From Pontibacter mangrovi (lineage in GTDB: Bacteria; Bacteroidota; Bacteroidia; Cytophagales; Hymenobacteraceae), in contig NZ_VFRQ01000002.1 of assembly GCF_006385705.1 (NCBI RefSeq), positions 496,001 through 560,000 on the forward strand: a stretch of 64,000 nucleotides of DNA, given 5' to 3'. Shown here piece by piece: positions 33,163 through 43,272 of this stretch. The number at the start of each line of letters is the position of its first letter. Position 1 is the first letter of the stretch. Position numbers and translations under genes: made by a program. The notes under the pieces are model-generated. The model was given only the letters and a program-made list of their open reading frames with translations. It searched no databases and had not been told where the DNA came from.

Positions 33163-35025
33163 ATGTTTCCAGAATACGATGTAATTGTTGTTGGAGCTGG
33201 GCACGCAGGCTGTGAAGCCGCTGCGGCCGCAGCTAAAATGGGGTCGAAGGTGCTGTTGGCAACCATGAACATGAACACCATTGCCCAAATGTCTTGCAAC
33301 CCAGCTATGGGCGGCGTGGCCAAAGGGCAAATCGTTCGAGAGATAGATGCGCTTGGAGGTATGAGCGGCATCATCACTGACCAAACCATGATCCAGTTCC
33401 GGATGCTGAACAAATCAAAAGGCCCGGCCATGTGGAGCCCCCGCGCCCAAAGCGACCGCATGCGGTTTGCAGAGGCATGGCGCCTGAGCCTGGAGCAAAC
33501 CGAGAACGTGGACTTCTGGCAGGAGATGGTTACAGGCATAGAAGTAGAAGGAGGGAAGGCCGTTGGCGTACGTACCAGCCTGGGGATAACTATACGCGGA
33601 AAGGCCGTTATCTTAACGAATGGCACCTTTTTGAATGGCATTATCCACATCGGCGAGAAGCAGATGGGCGGGGGCCGATCTGCCGAGCGATCTGCAAAAG
33701 GAATAACCGAGCAACTGATTGAGCTAGGCTTTGAGGCCGGCCGCATGAAGACCGGAACGCCGCCGCGCGTAGACGGACGCTCGTTAGACTACAGCAAAAT
33801 GGAAGAGCAGTTCGGCGACGAGAACCCAAGCAAATTCTCTTACACCGATACCAAGCCACTGGCACAACAACGCAGCTGCTATATTACCTACACCAACCCG
33901 GAGGTGCACGAAATACTGAAAACAGGTTTCGAAAAATCGCCGATGTTCCAGGGAAGAATTCAAGGCCTCGGCCCACGCTACTGCCCAAGTATAGAAGACA
34001 AGATCAACCGCTTTGCGGACCGTAACCGCCACCAGATATTTGTGGAACCGGAAGGTTGGAACACAGTGGAAGTATATGTGAACGGTTTCTCCAGCTCCTT
34101 GCCGGAGCATGTGCAGTATGAAGCCTTGCGCAAGATCGAAGGATTTGAGAACGCCAAGATGTTCCGCCCAGGCTACGCCATCGAGTACGACTTTTTCCCG
34201 CCTACGCAGCTAAACCTGACACTGGAGACAAAGCTGGTGGAGAACCTATACTTTGCCGGCCAGATAAACGGCACCACCGGCTACGAGGAAGCAGCTTGCC
34301 AGGGATTAATGGCAGCCATTAACGCGCATAACAAGATAAACGAAAAAGAACCGTTTATACTTAAAAGGTCCGAAGCGTACATTGGTGTGTTGATTGATGA
34401 CCTGGTAAATAAAGGCACAGATGAACCTTACCGCATGTTCACATCTCGCGCGGAGCACCGCATCCTGCTGCGCCAGGACAATGCAGATATTCGCCTGACA
34501 AAGCGCGGCTACGAGCTGGGGCTTGCCGATGAGAACCGCCTGAAAGCTGTGGATAAGAAGATTACGGAAACAGCGGAAATCATCGCCTACTTAAACAACA
34601 AGCCGATTGAGCCAGGAGATATCAACAGTATGCTAGAAGAGCTCGGCTCTGCGCCGATAGCAGAAAAGCAGCGAGCGGGGCAGCTGATCAAGCGCCCGAA
34701 TGTGGAGATAGAAGACATAGCCAGAGCAGTACCCGCCGTGGCAGATTACCTGAGCAAGTTCGGGAAAGACAGCGTAGAGCAGGCAGGTATACAGGTAAAG
34801 TATGAAACTTACATTGAGAAGGAGTATGCCATGGCAGCCAAGATGAGCGAGTTGGAGAATTACAGCATCAAAGGCAAAATCAACTACCGCGACATTCCTG
34901 CGTTATCAAAAGAGGCCAAAGAAAAGCTGCTTAAAATAGAGCCGGAAACGATTGGGCAAGCTTCTAGAATAAGTGGCGTATCGCCGGCAGACATATCCGT
35001 GTTAATGGTATACTTGGGAAAATAA
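33163..35025 (+). CDS. mnmG: tRNA uridine-5-carboxymethylaminomethyl modification enzyme MnmG (GidA)
   Basis: FAD enzyme that, with MnmE, modifies the wobble uridine (cmnm5U) of several tRNAs. 620 residues, full length. The N-terminal [13 protein letters not shown] dinucleotide motif, [11 protein letters not shown] and [18 protein letters not shown] are diagnostic. Its stop codon (35023-35025) is followed at once by the methyltransferase ATG. mnmG/gidA is a classic oriC neighbour in many bacteria, which fits the parS site upstream and the DnaA-box cluster 3 kb downstream. Confidence 0.98.
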   Translation: MFPEYDVIVVGAGHAGCEAAAAAAKMGSKVLLATMNMNTIAQMSCNPAMGGVAKGQIVREIDALGGMSGIITDQTMIQFRMLNKSKGPAMWSPRAQSDRMRFAEAWRLSLEQTENVDFWQEMVTGIEVEGGKAVGVRTSLGITIRGKAVILTNGTFLNGIIHIGEKQMGGGRSAERSAKGITEQLIELGFEAGRMKTGTPPRVDGRSLDYSKMEEQFGDENPSKFSYTDTKPLAQQRSCYITYTNPEVHEILKTGFEKSPMFQGRIQGLGPRYCPSIEDKINRFADRNRHQIFVEPEGWNTVEVYVNGFSSSLPEHVQYEALRKIEGFENAKMFRPGYAIEYDFFPPTQLNLTLETKLVENLYFAGQINGTTGYEEAACQGLMAAINAHNKINEKEPFILKRSEAYIGVLIDDLVNKGTDEPYRMFTSRAEHRILLRQDNADIRLTKRGYELGLADENRLKAVDKKITETAEIIAYLNNKPIEPGDINSMLEELGSAPIAEKQRAGQLIKRPNVEIEDIARAVPAVADYLSKFGKDSVEQAGIQVKYETYIEKEYAMAAKMSELENYSIKGKINYRDIPALSKEAKEKLLKIEPETIGQASRISGVSPADISVLMVYLGK

Positions 35026-35913
35026 ATGAGCTACGAAAGACTGGAACAATGCCCCATCTGCGGCAAAGAAGACTTCAAGAACTTTTTAGTAGTAACTGAC
35101 AACGCTGTATCGAAAGAGAGCTTTGTGATTGTGGAGTGCACGAACTGCTCGTTTAAGTTCACCAACCCACGGCCCGACGCACAAAGCATCGGCAAGTATT
35201 ACGAGTCAGATGATTACATCTCGCACTCGAACACAACAAGCGGAATTATCAACACCGCCTACCATGTGGTACGCTCTATCACCACCAAGCAAAAGGTAGA
35301 GATTATCAACAGGTATTCGCCCGTGAAGGGAAGTATACTGGACTACGGCTGTGGCACCGGCACTTTTCTGACGGCCTGCAAAAAAGATGGTTGGGAGATA
35401 AGAGGTGTTGAGCCAAACGCAAAGGCCCGAGCAAAGGCAGCTGAAAACACGGGTGAGATAATAGCTGAAAAACTGGAGGACATAGAAGGCGAGAAGTATG
35501 AGATGATCACGCTATGGCATGTGCTGGAGCATGTTCATACTTTGAATGAAACCATGGCCCAACTACTGGAAAGCCTGCAGGAAGACGGCACGATGATTAT
35601 AGCAGTACCCAATGCCGACTCGCATGATGCGCAGGAGTATAAGGACAATTGGGCAGCATACGACGTGCCCCGGCACCTGTACCATTTTACGCAGCAAACC
35701 ATGAAGCGCTTCCTGAAGAAGCACAAGATGCGGCTGGAGGAGGTACTGCCGATGAAGTTTGACGCCTATTACGTGAGCATGCTAAGCGAGAAGCACAAGC
35801 AGGGTAAAACCAAGATGCTGAGCAGCGTGGTAAGCGGGTATAGGTCGAACAGCTTTGCAGAAAAGAACGGAAACGATTACTCCAGTTTGATTTTTGTAGC
35901 AAAAAGAAAATAA
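35026..35913 (+). CDS. Class I SAM-dependent methyltransferase with N-terminal zinc finger
   Basis: 295 residues. CPIC...CTNC (about 8-45) forms a putative zinc ribbon, followed by a Rossmann methyltransferase domain (ILDYGCGTGTFL motif I; LWHVLEHVH motif typical of the UbiE/Methyltransf_23-like group). Substrate unknown. Translationally linked to mnmG (no gap). Confidence 0.88.
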   Translation: MSYERLEQCPICGKEDFKNFLVVTDNAVSKESFVIVECTNCSFKFTNPRPDAQSIGKYYESDDYISHSNTTSGIINTAYHVVRSITTKQKVEIINRYSPVKGSILDYGCGTGTFLTACKKDGWEIRGVEPNAKARAKAAENTGEIIAEKLEDIEGEKYEMITLWHVLEHVHTLNETMAQLLESLQEDGTMIIAVPNADSHDAQEYKDNWAAYDVPRHLYHFTQQTMKRFLKKHKMRLEEVLPMKFDAYYVSMLSEKHKQGKTKMLSSVVSGYRSNSFAEKNGNDYSSLIFVAKRK

Positions 35914-35985
35914 TAGGCGCAAATTTGCGAGAAGAGAAAGATAGGCAAGCGAGAGTTTGCCTATTTTAATTTAAAGATAAAACCC

Positions 35986-37593
35986 ATGAAGCTAATCCAG
36001 ATACTGATATCGGCAGCCGCACTGACAGCAATGGCCAGTTGCGCCACACAAAATCCGCCGGAAGGAGGACCGCGGGATGAGGAACCTCCAAAGCTGTTGA
36101 AAAGCACACCGGCGGACCAGCAGCTGAATGTGAAAACGAAGACGGTTGTATTGGAGTTTGATGAAGAGGTTCAGCAGAATACCTTAAATAAAGAGCTGCT
36201 CATCACCCCAAATATCAACAACCCCTACAAGGTGATCCCTGATAAGAGAACCTTAACGCTGGAGTTCGAAGAGCCGCTGCAGGATAGCACGACGTTCACG
36301 TTCAACTTCAGGCAAGGTATAACAGACATCACTGAAAAGAACAAGGCGCAGAACCTACAGCTGTCCTTTAGCACAGGCTCATACATCGACTCAAGCCGGG
36401 TGAGCGGAACTGTGGTGGACCTGATGACGCAGACACCGGAGAAAGAAGCACTCGTGGTGCTGTACAGGACAGACGACACGTTAAGCATCAGGAAAAACCG
36501 CCCGTACTACCTGACGAATGCCGATGCACAAGGGAATTATAGCCTGCAGAACGTGCGCGAAGGAAGCTACCGCATGTATGCGCTGGTAGACAAAAACAAC
36601 AACAGCTACTATGACAACGAGGAAGAGAAAATAGGCTACCTGGCAGAGCCGATAATAATTACCTTCAGCACCGATACAGTAAAACTGCAGACCGTACGGA
36701 TCGACACGAAGAAGCCGATACTGCTGAAACGCGAAAAGTATAGCGACAGGTTTATTGCCGGTTACAACGAAGGCATTCAGGATTTTTATGCCGTGTCAGA
36801 GGCAGGCAAAGATACGCTCATGAGCAAAGTATCAGCCGACGGGAAAGACAGGCAGCTGTTTAAAACCGAGAAATTTGCCGGTGGAAAAACTATACTTGCG
36901 GCTGTGGACTCCTCGGGCAATATCAGCACTGACACACTGGAGATAGCGTTTGAGGGCAAGCGACCAGCAACTATAAAAGGGGCGGCGCTTAAAGTTTTGA
37001 ACAGCCAACAGACCAGCTACAGCGTTGGCCAGGAGGTTACGCTGGAACTGGAAACCCCAGTAAAGATTACGAAGAACTCGCCTATAACATTGATGGGAGA
37101 CACCGTGGTACTGCAGCAACTGAAGTATCCGGAGGAGGTAAAGCTGGATGAGACAAAAACAGAACTGCGCTTTAACCTGCCTAACCTGGGTCGGCAGCAA
37201 CAGCAAGTAACCGTGGTGCTGGACAGCACCGCCATACAGCCCCTGCAGGGAGAGCCGCTCTCGATGCCGCAACTGCAGCTCGGGATAGCAGAAGGAGGCG
37301 GAACAGGTAATCTGAAAGGGGACATAAAGACGGAGTATAAATCCTACACCATCCAGCTACTAAACGACAAGTATAAAGTAGTAAAGGAGAGCGGCCCAGG
37401 AAATTCCTACCGGTTCAAAAATGTGGCACCAGGCACATATTACCTGCGTGTGCTGATTGATGAAAACAACAACGGCAAATGGGATAAAGCAGACCCGGAA
37501 TTTAAGAAAGCGCCAGAGCCCGTATACCTGCTTCCAAACACGGTGGAGGTAAGAGCCAACTGGGATGTAGAAGACCTGGATCTAACATTCTAA
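35986..37593 (+). CDS. Ig-like domain lipoprotein
   Basis: 535 residues. The signal MKLIQILISAAALTAMASC gives a lipid-anchored surface protein. An N-terminal SbsA/Big_5-like Ig domain (PKLLKSTPADQQLNVKTKTVVLEFDEEV) and a C-terminal DUF2141-like strand region (YYLRVLIDENNNGKWDKADPE) flank a middle part with VRIDTKKPILLKREKYSDRF. The role is probably structural or surface-related; no enzyme motif. A strong terminator follows before the origin region. Confidence 0.85.
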   Translation: MKLIQILISAAALTAMASCATQNPPEGGPRDEEPPKLLKSTPADQQLNVKTKTVVLEFDEEVQQNTLNKELLITPNINNPYKVIPDKRTLTLEFEEPLQDSTTFTFNFRQGITDITEKNKAQNLQLSFSTGSYIDSSRVSGTVVDLMTQTPEKEALVVLYRTDDTLSIRKNRPYYLTNADAQGNYSLQNVREGSYRMYALVDKNNNSYYDNEEEKIGYLAEPIIITFSTDTVKLQTVRIDTKKPILLKREKYSDRFIAGYNEGIQDFYAVSEAGKDTLMSKVSADGKDRQLFKTEKFAGGKTILAAVDSSGNISTDTLEIAFEGKRPATIKGAALKVLNSQQTSYSVGQEVTLELETPVKITKNSPITLMGDTVVLQQLKYPEEVKLDETKTELRFNLPNLGRQQQQVTVVLDSTAIQPLQGEPLSMPQLQLGIAEGGGTGNLKGDIKTEYKSYTIQLLNDKYKVVKESGPGNSYRFKNVAPGTYYLRVLIDENNNGKWDKADPEFKKAPEPVYLLPNTVEVRANWDVEDLDLTF

Positions 37594-37613
37594 AGCAAGA
37601 ACAAATTGAATAC

Positions 37614-37644
37614 AAAAGGAGAGGCTGCGGTCTCTCCTTTTTTT
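37614..37644 (+). terminator. Terminator of the Ig-like lipoprotein gene
   Basis: AAAAGGAGAG (37614-37623) pairs with CTCTCCTTTT (37632-37641), followed by more Ts. It separates upstream transcription from the origin region. Confidence 0.85.
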
Positions 37645-38095
37645 GTGCCTTGACTATAAATACCGAGTCAAGTATTAACCGATGCTGGCCCATACCTTCT
37701 CAAAGCTGCCGGCGCACCTGCAACAACGAAGCCCCTCCTAAACAACCAACGCCAACTGCAAGCGCTGCGCCACTCCCTGAATCATACTTCATCAAAATAT
37801 AAAAGCCGAGCCAGCTTGAGAAGACCTAAAGCTGTTGCAGCATAAAAAGGCAGGAGATAGCATATCGAAATGGCACCTGAAAAAGTAATCGCCATAGAAG
37901 AAGCTCATATAAAAAAGTAGGTGGATACAGCTGCCAAACTTACTGCGGCGAGGAGGCAAACCAGGAAGGAGAGGAGAAGCGAACCTAGTATTAACACTAA
38001 ACCGATGGCTCCGGATCATCTAGAAAATGATGAGAACAAAGCTGAAGCAGACGAGAAATAATCGGTGAAAACGAAGCCTGTGAAATTTTTTTTCG
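37645..38095. other. Gene-free flank of the putative origin
   Basis: No convincing gene. CTTGACT...AGTCAAG (37649-37672) is a 7-bp stem. From 37681 one frame reads through alanine/proline/lysine-rich residues, with stops at 37843, 37858 and 37918, to a TAA at 38061. It could be the remains of a basic low-complexity gene, but evidence is weak. Confidence 0.4.
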
Positions 38096-38508
38096 TAATC
38101 CACAAAGTTGTTCCTAACCATGTGGAAAAGGGTGGGTAACACTCGGGATAACTTACACGCACATATCTTACACACCCAAAAACAGATTACACAGAGGGTA
38201 AAAAGTGGATAGCAGTGTATAATTTTCCTTACACAAAGCTATTTTCCACTGCTGTGTTACCTGTTCAAAAAGAAATACACAAAAAATGGCAAAAAGTGGA
38301 AAACACAGCTAAGCCTCTGAGTCAAAAGCAGAAGAAATTAACAAGGTGGCTGTGGAAGTGGTGAAAAGCGAAATGGATGTACACAAGTTATAGGCAGTAC
38401 ACAAAGCTGGGTAAAGTTGTCCACTTATAAACAGCCATAAAAACAAAAGAAGATTCTTTTTAAAAAATCATCTTATAAAAATTATTAGGGTTTGTAAAGT
38501 GTGGAAAG
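38096..38508. other. Putative chromosomal replication origin (oriC)
   Basis: AT-rich non-coding DNA with eight sites close to the DnaA box TTATCCACA, on both strands: 38096-38104, 38121-38129, 38204-38212, 38242-38250, 38295-38303, 38351-38359, 38417-38425 and 38500-38508. Interspersed are six same-strand TTACACA/ATACACA/GTACACA repeats (38168-38403). An A+T run at about 38451-38485 could be the unwinding element. The parS site and mnmG lie 3-5 kb upstream, and nearly all genes to the right run on the plus strand. dnaA is not in the window. Confidence 0.7.
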
Positions 38509-38621
38509 GTCGGGAAACAGGCCTGTGAAATGGGATGAGGAGCTTACACAGGTCAGGTACACAAGAAGAAAAAGCGTATATTTAAACGAAGAAAAACAGA
38601 AGCGACACCAAAAAATAATCT

Positions 38622-40697
38622 ATGCTCCTAAACGTAAACTTGACTCCGCCCTTCGAGGAGCCCGTACTGATCTTTACACTGGTGCTGCTGGTAATACTGG
38701 TAATACCTCTTATACTTGGGAAGTTCAGGATACCCGGCATAGTGGGTATGATTGTGGCGGGCGTGATATTAGGGCCGAACGGGCTGCACATTCTGGATAG
38801 GGATGCGAGCATCGTACTGTTCGGAACAGTAGGCCTGCTGTACATCATGTTCCAGGCGGGACTCGAAATCGATATGATCGATTTCAAAAAGTATAAGATG
38901 AGGAGCGTTGTGTTTGGAACGCTTACATTCCTGCTGCCTATGCTAGTGGGCACGGCGGTGTTTTACTACCTGCACGATTATGACATAAAGCCAGCCATAC
39001 TTTTGGCAAGTATGTTTGCTCCCCACACCCTGCTGGCATACCCGATCATCAGCAGGCTGGGCCTGAGCAAAAACGCGGCAGTAACGCTTACCATTGGCGG
39101 CACGCTGATAACGGACACGGCCGTACTGTTTGTGCTGGCCATCATCATCAACTCCACGCATGGCGAGACCGGAGCCACCTTCTGGATCTTTATGGTGACG
39201 AAGATGCTGCTGTTTGTGGTGCTGGTGCTTTGGCTGTTTCCCAAGCTGTCGTCTTACATGTTTAAGCAGCTGGAGGGAGAGAAAGGCGCACAGTATATTT
39301 ATGTGCTGACGGTAGTCTTCGCGGCCGCGTTCCTATCGGAGGTGGCAGGCATGGAGGCCATTATCGGGGCATTCTTGGCAGGGCTGGCGCTGAACCCGCT
39401 CATACCGCATACGTCGGCGCTGATGAACAGGATTGAGTTTGTCGGAAACAATATCTTTATCCCGTTCTTCCTGATCAGTACAGGCATGCTGGTAGACCTG
39501 AAAGTGCTGTTTACTGATACAAATGCCATGCTGATAGCAGGCACCATAGTGGTGCTGGCGCCAATGGCAAAGTACGCGGCGGCGTACCTCACCCAAAAGA
39601 TCTTTAAGTTCAGCGTGCTGCAGCGCAACCTTATATTCGGGTTGAGCAGCGCCCACGCAGCGGCTACGCTGGCAGTAGTTTTGGCAGGCTTTGAGATAGG
39701 CTTGATAGGAGAGAGCGCGCTGAACGGAGCTGTGGTGCTGATCCTGGTATCCAGTATGGTAAGCTCGTTCTCTACAGAAAAAGCAGGAAGAGCGCTGGCC
39801 ATAATGGAGAGCCGCCGAAAGCCAGACATTAGCCGCAAGCCGGATAGAATACTGGTACCGATAGGCAACCCGAAAACGATAGAGCGGCTGATCGACTTGG
39901 CCATCATGCTCAAGAACCCGGAGCAGCACGAGCCGATATATCCTTTGGCCGTGGTGATAGACAACGAGCACGCCGAGGAAGAGATCTACAAGAAAAACGA
40001 GATGCTGCAGGAGGCCATCACCCACGCCTCTTCTACAGACAATAACGTGCAGCTGGTTTCGAAGATAGACGTGAATGTGGCCAGCGGAATACTAAGAGCC
40101 ATTAAAGAGCTGATGATTACCGAAGTGGTGCTGGGCTGGAACGCCAAGATTACGACGCGCGACAGGATCTTTGGTGGCGTACTGGACAGCCTCCTGGACA
40201 ACACAAACGAGATGATCCTGGTGTGCAAGATCATTCAGCCGCTGAATACAACAAGCCGCATTGTGGTGATTGCCCCAACCAACGCAGAACTGGAAAGAGG
40301 CTTCGTGCGCTGGATAAGAAGCGTGAAACTGTTGTCGCAGCAACTGGGGGCGCCGGTGGTGTTCAGGGGCAGAAAAAGAACCTTGAACAAAGTGAGAAGC
40401 GCCGTAAAAGAAGCCAAGCCAAACATAGAGGCGGAGTATAGCCCCTACTCTAACCTCAGCGAGTTTGCCACCATGAAATCGGAGCTTAAGAAAGATGACC
40501 TGGTGATTGTGATCTCGGCAAGGAAAGGCACGATCTCTTACAACAGCAACCTGGACTATGTGCCGCGCGTGCTGTCGCGGGATTACAAAGACAACAGCTT
40601 TATTGTGATGTACCCAGAGCAGTACCCGCTTCACCAGACGGTGCCGGTTAAAAGTATAAACATCTATGGCGCAGCATCCGAAGAAGAAGACATTTAA
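38622..40697 (+). CDS. CPA2-type cation:proton antiporter
   Basis: 691 residues. About 12 membrane helices in the first 400 residues with the Na+/H+ exchanger fold (FRIPGIVGMIVAGVILGPNGL near the start; ALNPLIPHTSALMNRIEFVGN; PFFLISTGMLVDL). The soluble half carries a UspA-like region (ILVPIGNPKTIERLIDLAIML). It resembles Kef/NhaS-type antiporters for K+ or Na+; the ion is not decidable. It is the first gene right of the origin and overlaps the next start by 32 bp. Confidence 0.9.
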   Translation: MLLNVNLTPPFEEPVLIFTLVLLVILVIPLILGKFRIPGIVGMIVAGVILGPNGLHILDRDASIVLFGTVGLLYIMFQAGLEIDMIDFKKYKMRSVVFGTLTFLLPMLVGTAVFYYLHDYDIKPAILLASMFAPHTLLAYPIISRLGLSKNAAVTLTIGGTLITDTAVLFVLAIIINSTHGETGATFWIFMVTKMLLFVVLVLWLFPKLSSYMFKQLEGEKGAQYIYVLTVVFAAAFLSEVAGMEAIIGAFLAGLALNPLIPHTSALMNRIEFVGNNIFIPFFLISTGMLVDLKVLFTDTNAMLIAGTIVVLAPMAKYAAAYLTQKIFKFSVLQRNLIFGLSSAHAAATLAVVLAGFEIGLIGESALNGAVVLILVSSMVSSFSTEKAGRALAIMESRRKPDISRKPDRILVPIGNPKTIERLIDLAIMLKNPEQHEPIYPLAVVIDNEHAEEEIYKKNEMLQEAITHASSTDNNVQLVSKIDVNVASGILRAIKELMITEVVLGWNAKITTRDRIFGGVLDSLLDNTNEMILVCKIIQPLNTTSRIVVIAPTNAELERGFVRWIRSVKLLSQQLGAPVVFRGRKRTLNKVRSAVKEAKPNIEAEYSPYSNLSEFATMKSELKKDDLVIVISARKGTISYNSNLDYVPRVLSRDYKDNSFIVMYPEQYPLHQTVPVKSINIYGAASEEEDI

Positions 40698-41193
40698 CTA
40701 TGACCTCGACTTTAAAAAGATAGATTTCAGGCAGCGGCCGGAGCTGTACAGGATAGGCAAAGGAGAGCAGGGGGTACTGCTCGTGGAGCCGTATAAATCA
40801 GAAATACTGCCGCACTGGCGCTTCAAGAATCCGGAGGTGGCGCGGGAGTCGAGCGAGAAGATTTATACTTTGTTTTTGGAGTACCTGCAGCAAAACGATT
40901 TTGTAGGCGCAGACATGGCCCGAAAGTTCCTGCAGATGGGCTATACCCGCAGCAGGCGCTACGCCAACCACCGCACCGGCCAAAAGTATAAAGGCCCCGT
41001 GCCGGACGATAAAAAAGGCCAGAGCGGCTCCCATGGCCGCCCGCAGCTGCCCCTGGACCCAGATCCCGTGAAAGCAGAATCAGCGGCGATATTTAAAGCC
41101 AAATGGGAGCAGGCGAAGGAGAACGGAAAGTATAAACAGCTGATGGAGGAGTTCAGAAATCTGCACGAAGAGCCGCATCAAAATAAAAAGTAA
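40666..41193 (+). CDS. DUF4385 domain protein
   Basis: 175 residues, soluble and basic. NYDLDFKKIDFRQRPELYRIGKGEQGVLLVEPYKSEILPHWRFK and the following KFLQMGYTRSRRYANH match DUF4385, of unknown role. ATG at 40666 lies inside the antiporter gene, so the two are probably translated from one message. The C-terminal third is low-complexity and charged. Confidence 0.85.
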   Translation: MAQHPKKKTFNYDLDFKKIDFRQRPELYRIGKGEQGVLLVEPYKSEILPHWRFKNPEVARESSEKIYTLFLEYLQQNDFVGADMARKFLQMGYTRSRRYANHRTGQKYKGPVPDDKKGQSGSHGRPQLPLDPDPVKAESAAIFKAKWEQAKENGKYKQLMEEFRNLHEEPHQNKK

Positions 41194-41216
41194 AACCCAA
41201 CGAAAGGTAAAAAACG

Positions 41217-41224
41217 TATCTTTG
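41217..41224 (+). promoter_or_regulatory. Putative -7 box (TATCTTTG)
   Basis: Exact TAnnTTTG match, 25 bp before the ATG at 41249, in the short gap after the DUF4385 gene. Confidence 0.5.
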
Positions 41225-41248
41225 CACATATAAAAATCACTATTGAAC

Positions 41249-41707
41249 ATGATCAATAAAGACATCAGGTTGGGCAAAGGGCTTGGTAAGATCAAGTTTG
41301 GCCTGACAATGGACGAGGTAGAGGAACTGATTGGGGAGCCAGAAGAAGTAGAAGAGTCTGATGAGGAGGACGAGTTTGAGCATCAGGCCTGGAACTACTG
41401 GGAGGAAGGTTACTCACTCTACTTCGACAAAGAGGACGACTACCGCCTGAGCTGCATCGAAACCGCTAACCGCGAGGTACAGATCTTTGGGGAGCGCGTA
41501 TTTGAGATGAGCCGCGAGCAGATCCTGCAGCTTTTCGCCGACCACAACATCACCAACCCAGAGGAAGAGGAAGCCGAGACAGGCGAAACCCGCATTTCTT
41601 TCGAGAAGGAGATGATCGATTTATACTTTGACGAAGACCAGCTGATTGCCGTGAACTTCGGGGTATTCATTAACGATGACCTGGAAGTAGTTTGGCCAGA
41701 GAAATAA
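41249..41707 (+). CDS. Acidic protein of unknown function
   Basis: 152 residues, no signal, strongly acidic (EPEEVEESDEEDEFEH; EEEEAETGE). The opening KIKFGLTMDEVEELIGEPEEV resembles the beginning of BamE/SmpA-like folds, but the rest is not recognisable. The frame extends two codons to a TTG at 41243; the ATG is chosen, and a promoter box 25 bp upstream agrees with it. Followed by a strong terminator. Confidence 0.75.
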   Translation: MINKDIRLGKGLGKIKFGLTMDEVEELIGEPEEVEESDEEDEFEHQAWNYWEEGYSLYFDKEDDYRLSCIETANREVQIFGERVFEMSREQILQLFADHNITNPEEEEAETGETRISFEKEMIDLYFDEDQLIAVNFGVFINDDLEVVWPEK

Positions 41708-41728
41708 CACGTATAAAAGCATAACAGG

Positions 41729-41760
41729 AGCCCCGGCTATAAGTTAGCCGGGGCTTTTTT
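41729..41760 (+). terminator. Terminator after the acidic-protein gene
   Basis: An 11-bp perfect stem AGCCCCGGCTA (41729-41739) / TAGCCGGGGCT (41745-41755), 5-base loop and T tract. Confidence 0.9.
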
Positions 41761-41794
41761 GTGCCACACGCTAAGTATAAACCAGCACCCACCC

Positions 41795-41875
41795 CGTGGA
41801 TAAGTATAGCCAAAAAGGCGCAGGAGCAGCTTTGAAGGCATAAAATAAACTTTATACTTCTGCCAGTAATCCACA
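41795..41875. promoter_or_regulatory. Two isolated DnaA-box-like sites
   Basis: CGTGGATAA at 41795-41803 (complement TTATCCACG, 8 of 9 matches) and TAATCCACA at 41867-41875, identical to the first box of the oriC cluster. Both lie in the gap between two convergent terminators 3.3 kb from the cluster and could titrate or recruit DnaA. Confidence 0.45.
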
Positions 41876-41886
41876 GCCGCATCACA

Positions 41887-41916
41887 ACAAAAAAGCCCGA
41901 CATTGCTGCCGGGCTT
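41887..41916 (-). terminator. Terminator of the phosphate-transporter gene
   Basis: On the minus strand AAGCCCG pairs with CGGGCTT (41893-41899 with 41910-41916) and a run of Ts follows, just beyond the PiT stop codon. Confidence 0.8.
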
Positions 41917-41937
41917 ATACTTTTGAAAATGGAAATC

Positions 41938-43077
41938 TTAATTGAAGAAGAAGTTGATCAGCTCCTCCTGGATAACCGGGTTGATGGCGATGGCCAGGAT
42001 AACTGAGATGATCAGACCGACGGTCACAGAGGCAATGTCCTTACCGATCAGGTTGAAAGTCTTGGCGAACTTAACCGGAGAGTCGTGGGCGCGTAGGCGC
42101 ATACCTAACTCACGGCCGGCAAGCAAACCAACGAATACCCAGGTCGTACTCATCGGGATGTTATTTACCTCTTTAAAGTAGTAAAGTATAATGGAGTAAA
42201 CTAGGTCGATAATAGTGGCGCTGCGGACGTCGCGCACTTCAGATTTCTCGTTGATGATCCCCTGAATCTTATCGCCTTTGTTATAGAACAGGAAGCCAAG
42301 GCCCACGAAGATGAATCCGGCGAAGGCAGCAAACTCCCACATACCCAGTTGGCGCGGCAGATATACTGCAACGTTGGCCAGGTCCTGCGCCAGCCAGGTG
42401 TGCCACAAAAAGCCGCTGATAACCCATTGTGCAATCACCCAGGCATCGTGCGCTTTGCCTTTGATCATCTTCTTGATAACCTTGCTGAGCACGATATAGA
42501 TGATAAACGCAGCCACAAAGGCAGCCACATAGCCCATCAAACTTTTAGATACCATGCTGATAATGGCGCCGGAGCTAACCGTGAACACGCTCAGCAGCAT
42601 GAACGTAGTAGAAACCGGTATGCGCATGCGGGTTAGCAGCAAGAGGATGATAGGGGCCGCCAGCTGCAGGTACACAAAGTTGTCGATGGTTTGATCAAAG
42701 CCTTTGGAGGCCAGGCGTTGGTAGGTTACGTCACCATCGAAAACATACCAGCTATAGAACACGGTGCCCAGGAAGATGGAGCCCATGAACAGCCACTGCC
42801 AGTACCATTTCTTATCTTCGTTGGAAACGATGAACGTGCCGATGGTCTGGATGCTGTCGTTGGCGATGGCGGAGTAGCCGGCAAAAGCAAAGCCTACCCA
42901 CATGGCGATAGAAGCGTAAGGGTAGATTAAGCCGGCAAGAATGAGCGCGAAGGCAATAAAATAAAGGAATTTTTTCTCCTTACGGATAACAATGTCAAGG
43001 GTGCTGTAGCGTTTCCTGAACTTATAAGGCGCGGCAGGGGCCACTACATGTTTCTTTCCTTTTTTGACTTTAGCCAT
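41938..43077 (-). CDS. PiT-family inorganic phosphate transporter
   Basis: 379 residues, about 10 membrane helices. The duplicated PiT signature is present in variant form: GYSAIANDSIQTIGT in the first half, and NNIPMSTTWVFVGLLAGRELGM in the second. A basic cytoplasmic N-terminus (about 1-40) is unusual compared with PitA. A TAACTTTG promoter-like box (43110-43117, minus strand) lies 33 bp upstream of the ATG. Confidence 0.85.
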   Translation of the reverse strand: MAKVKKGKKHVVAPAAPYKFRKRYSTLDIVIRKEKKFLYFIAFALILAGLIYPYASIAMWVGFAFAGYSAIANDSIQTIGTFIVSNEDKKWYWQWLFMGSIFLGTVFYSWYVFDGDVTYQRLASKGFDQTIDNFVYLQLAAPIILLLLTRMRIPVSTTFMLLSVFTVSSGAIISMVSKSLMGYVAAFVAAFIIYIVLSKVIKKMIKGKAHDAWVIAQWVISGFLWHTWLAQDLANVAVYLPRQLGMWEFAAFAGFIFVGLGFLFYNKGDKIQGIINEKSEVRDVRSATIIDLVYSIILYYFKEVNNIPMSTTWVFVGLLAGRELGMRLRAHDSPVKFAKTFNLIGKDIASVTVGLIISVILAIAINPVIQEELINFFFN

Positions 43078-43109
43078 TAGTTAAGATTATGAATAAAGAT
43101 AAATCGGGG

Positions 43110-43117
43110 CAAAGTTA
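43110..43117 (-). promoter_or_regulatory. Putative -7 box (TAACTTTG) for the PiT gene
   Basis: Exact TAnnTTTG match on the minus strand, 33 bp before the ATG at 43077. Confidence 0.5.
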
Positions 43118-43272
43118 CTTTAATTATAGATTAAGTTTTTCTGCCTAATGTTAAGTTATTGTTAACACAGTACCGGCGCATACACCAGGCGGCCACGCCT
43201 AAAAACGAAAATGCGGCAGAAAGTCCGGAAAAACTGTACCTTAGAGCATAGCATAATCAAACACGAAAGAAG

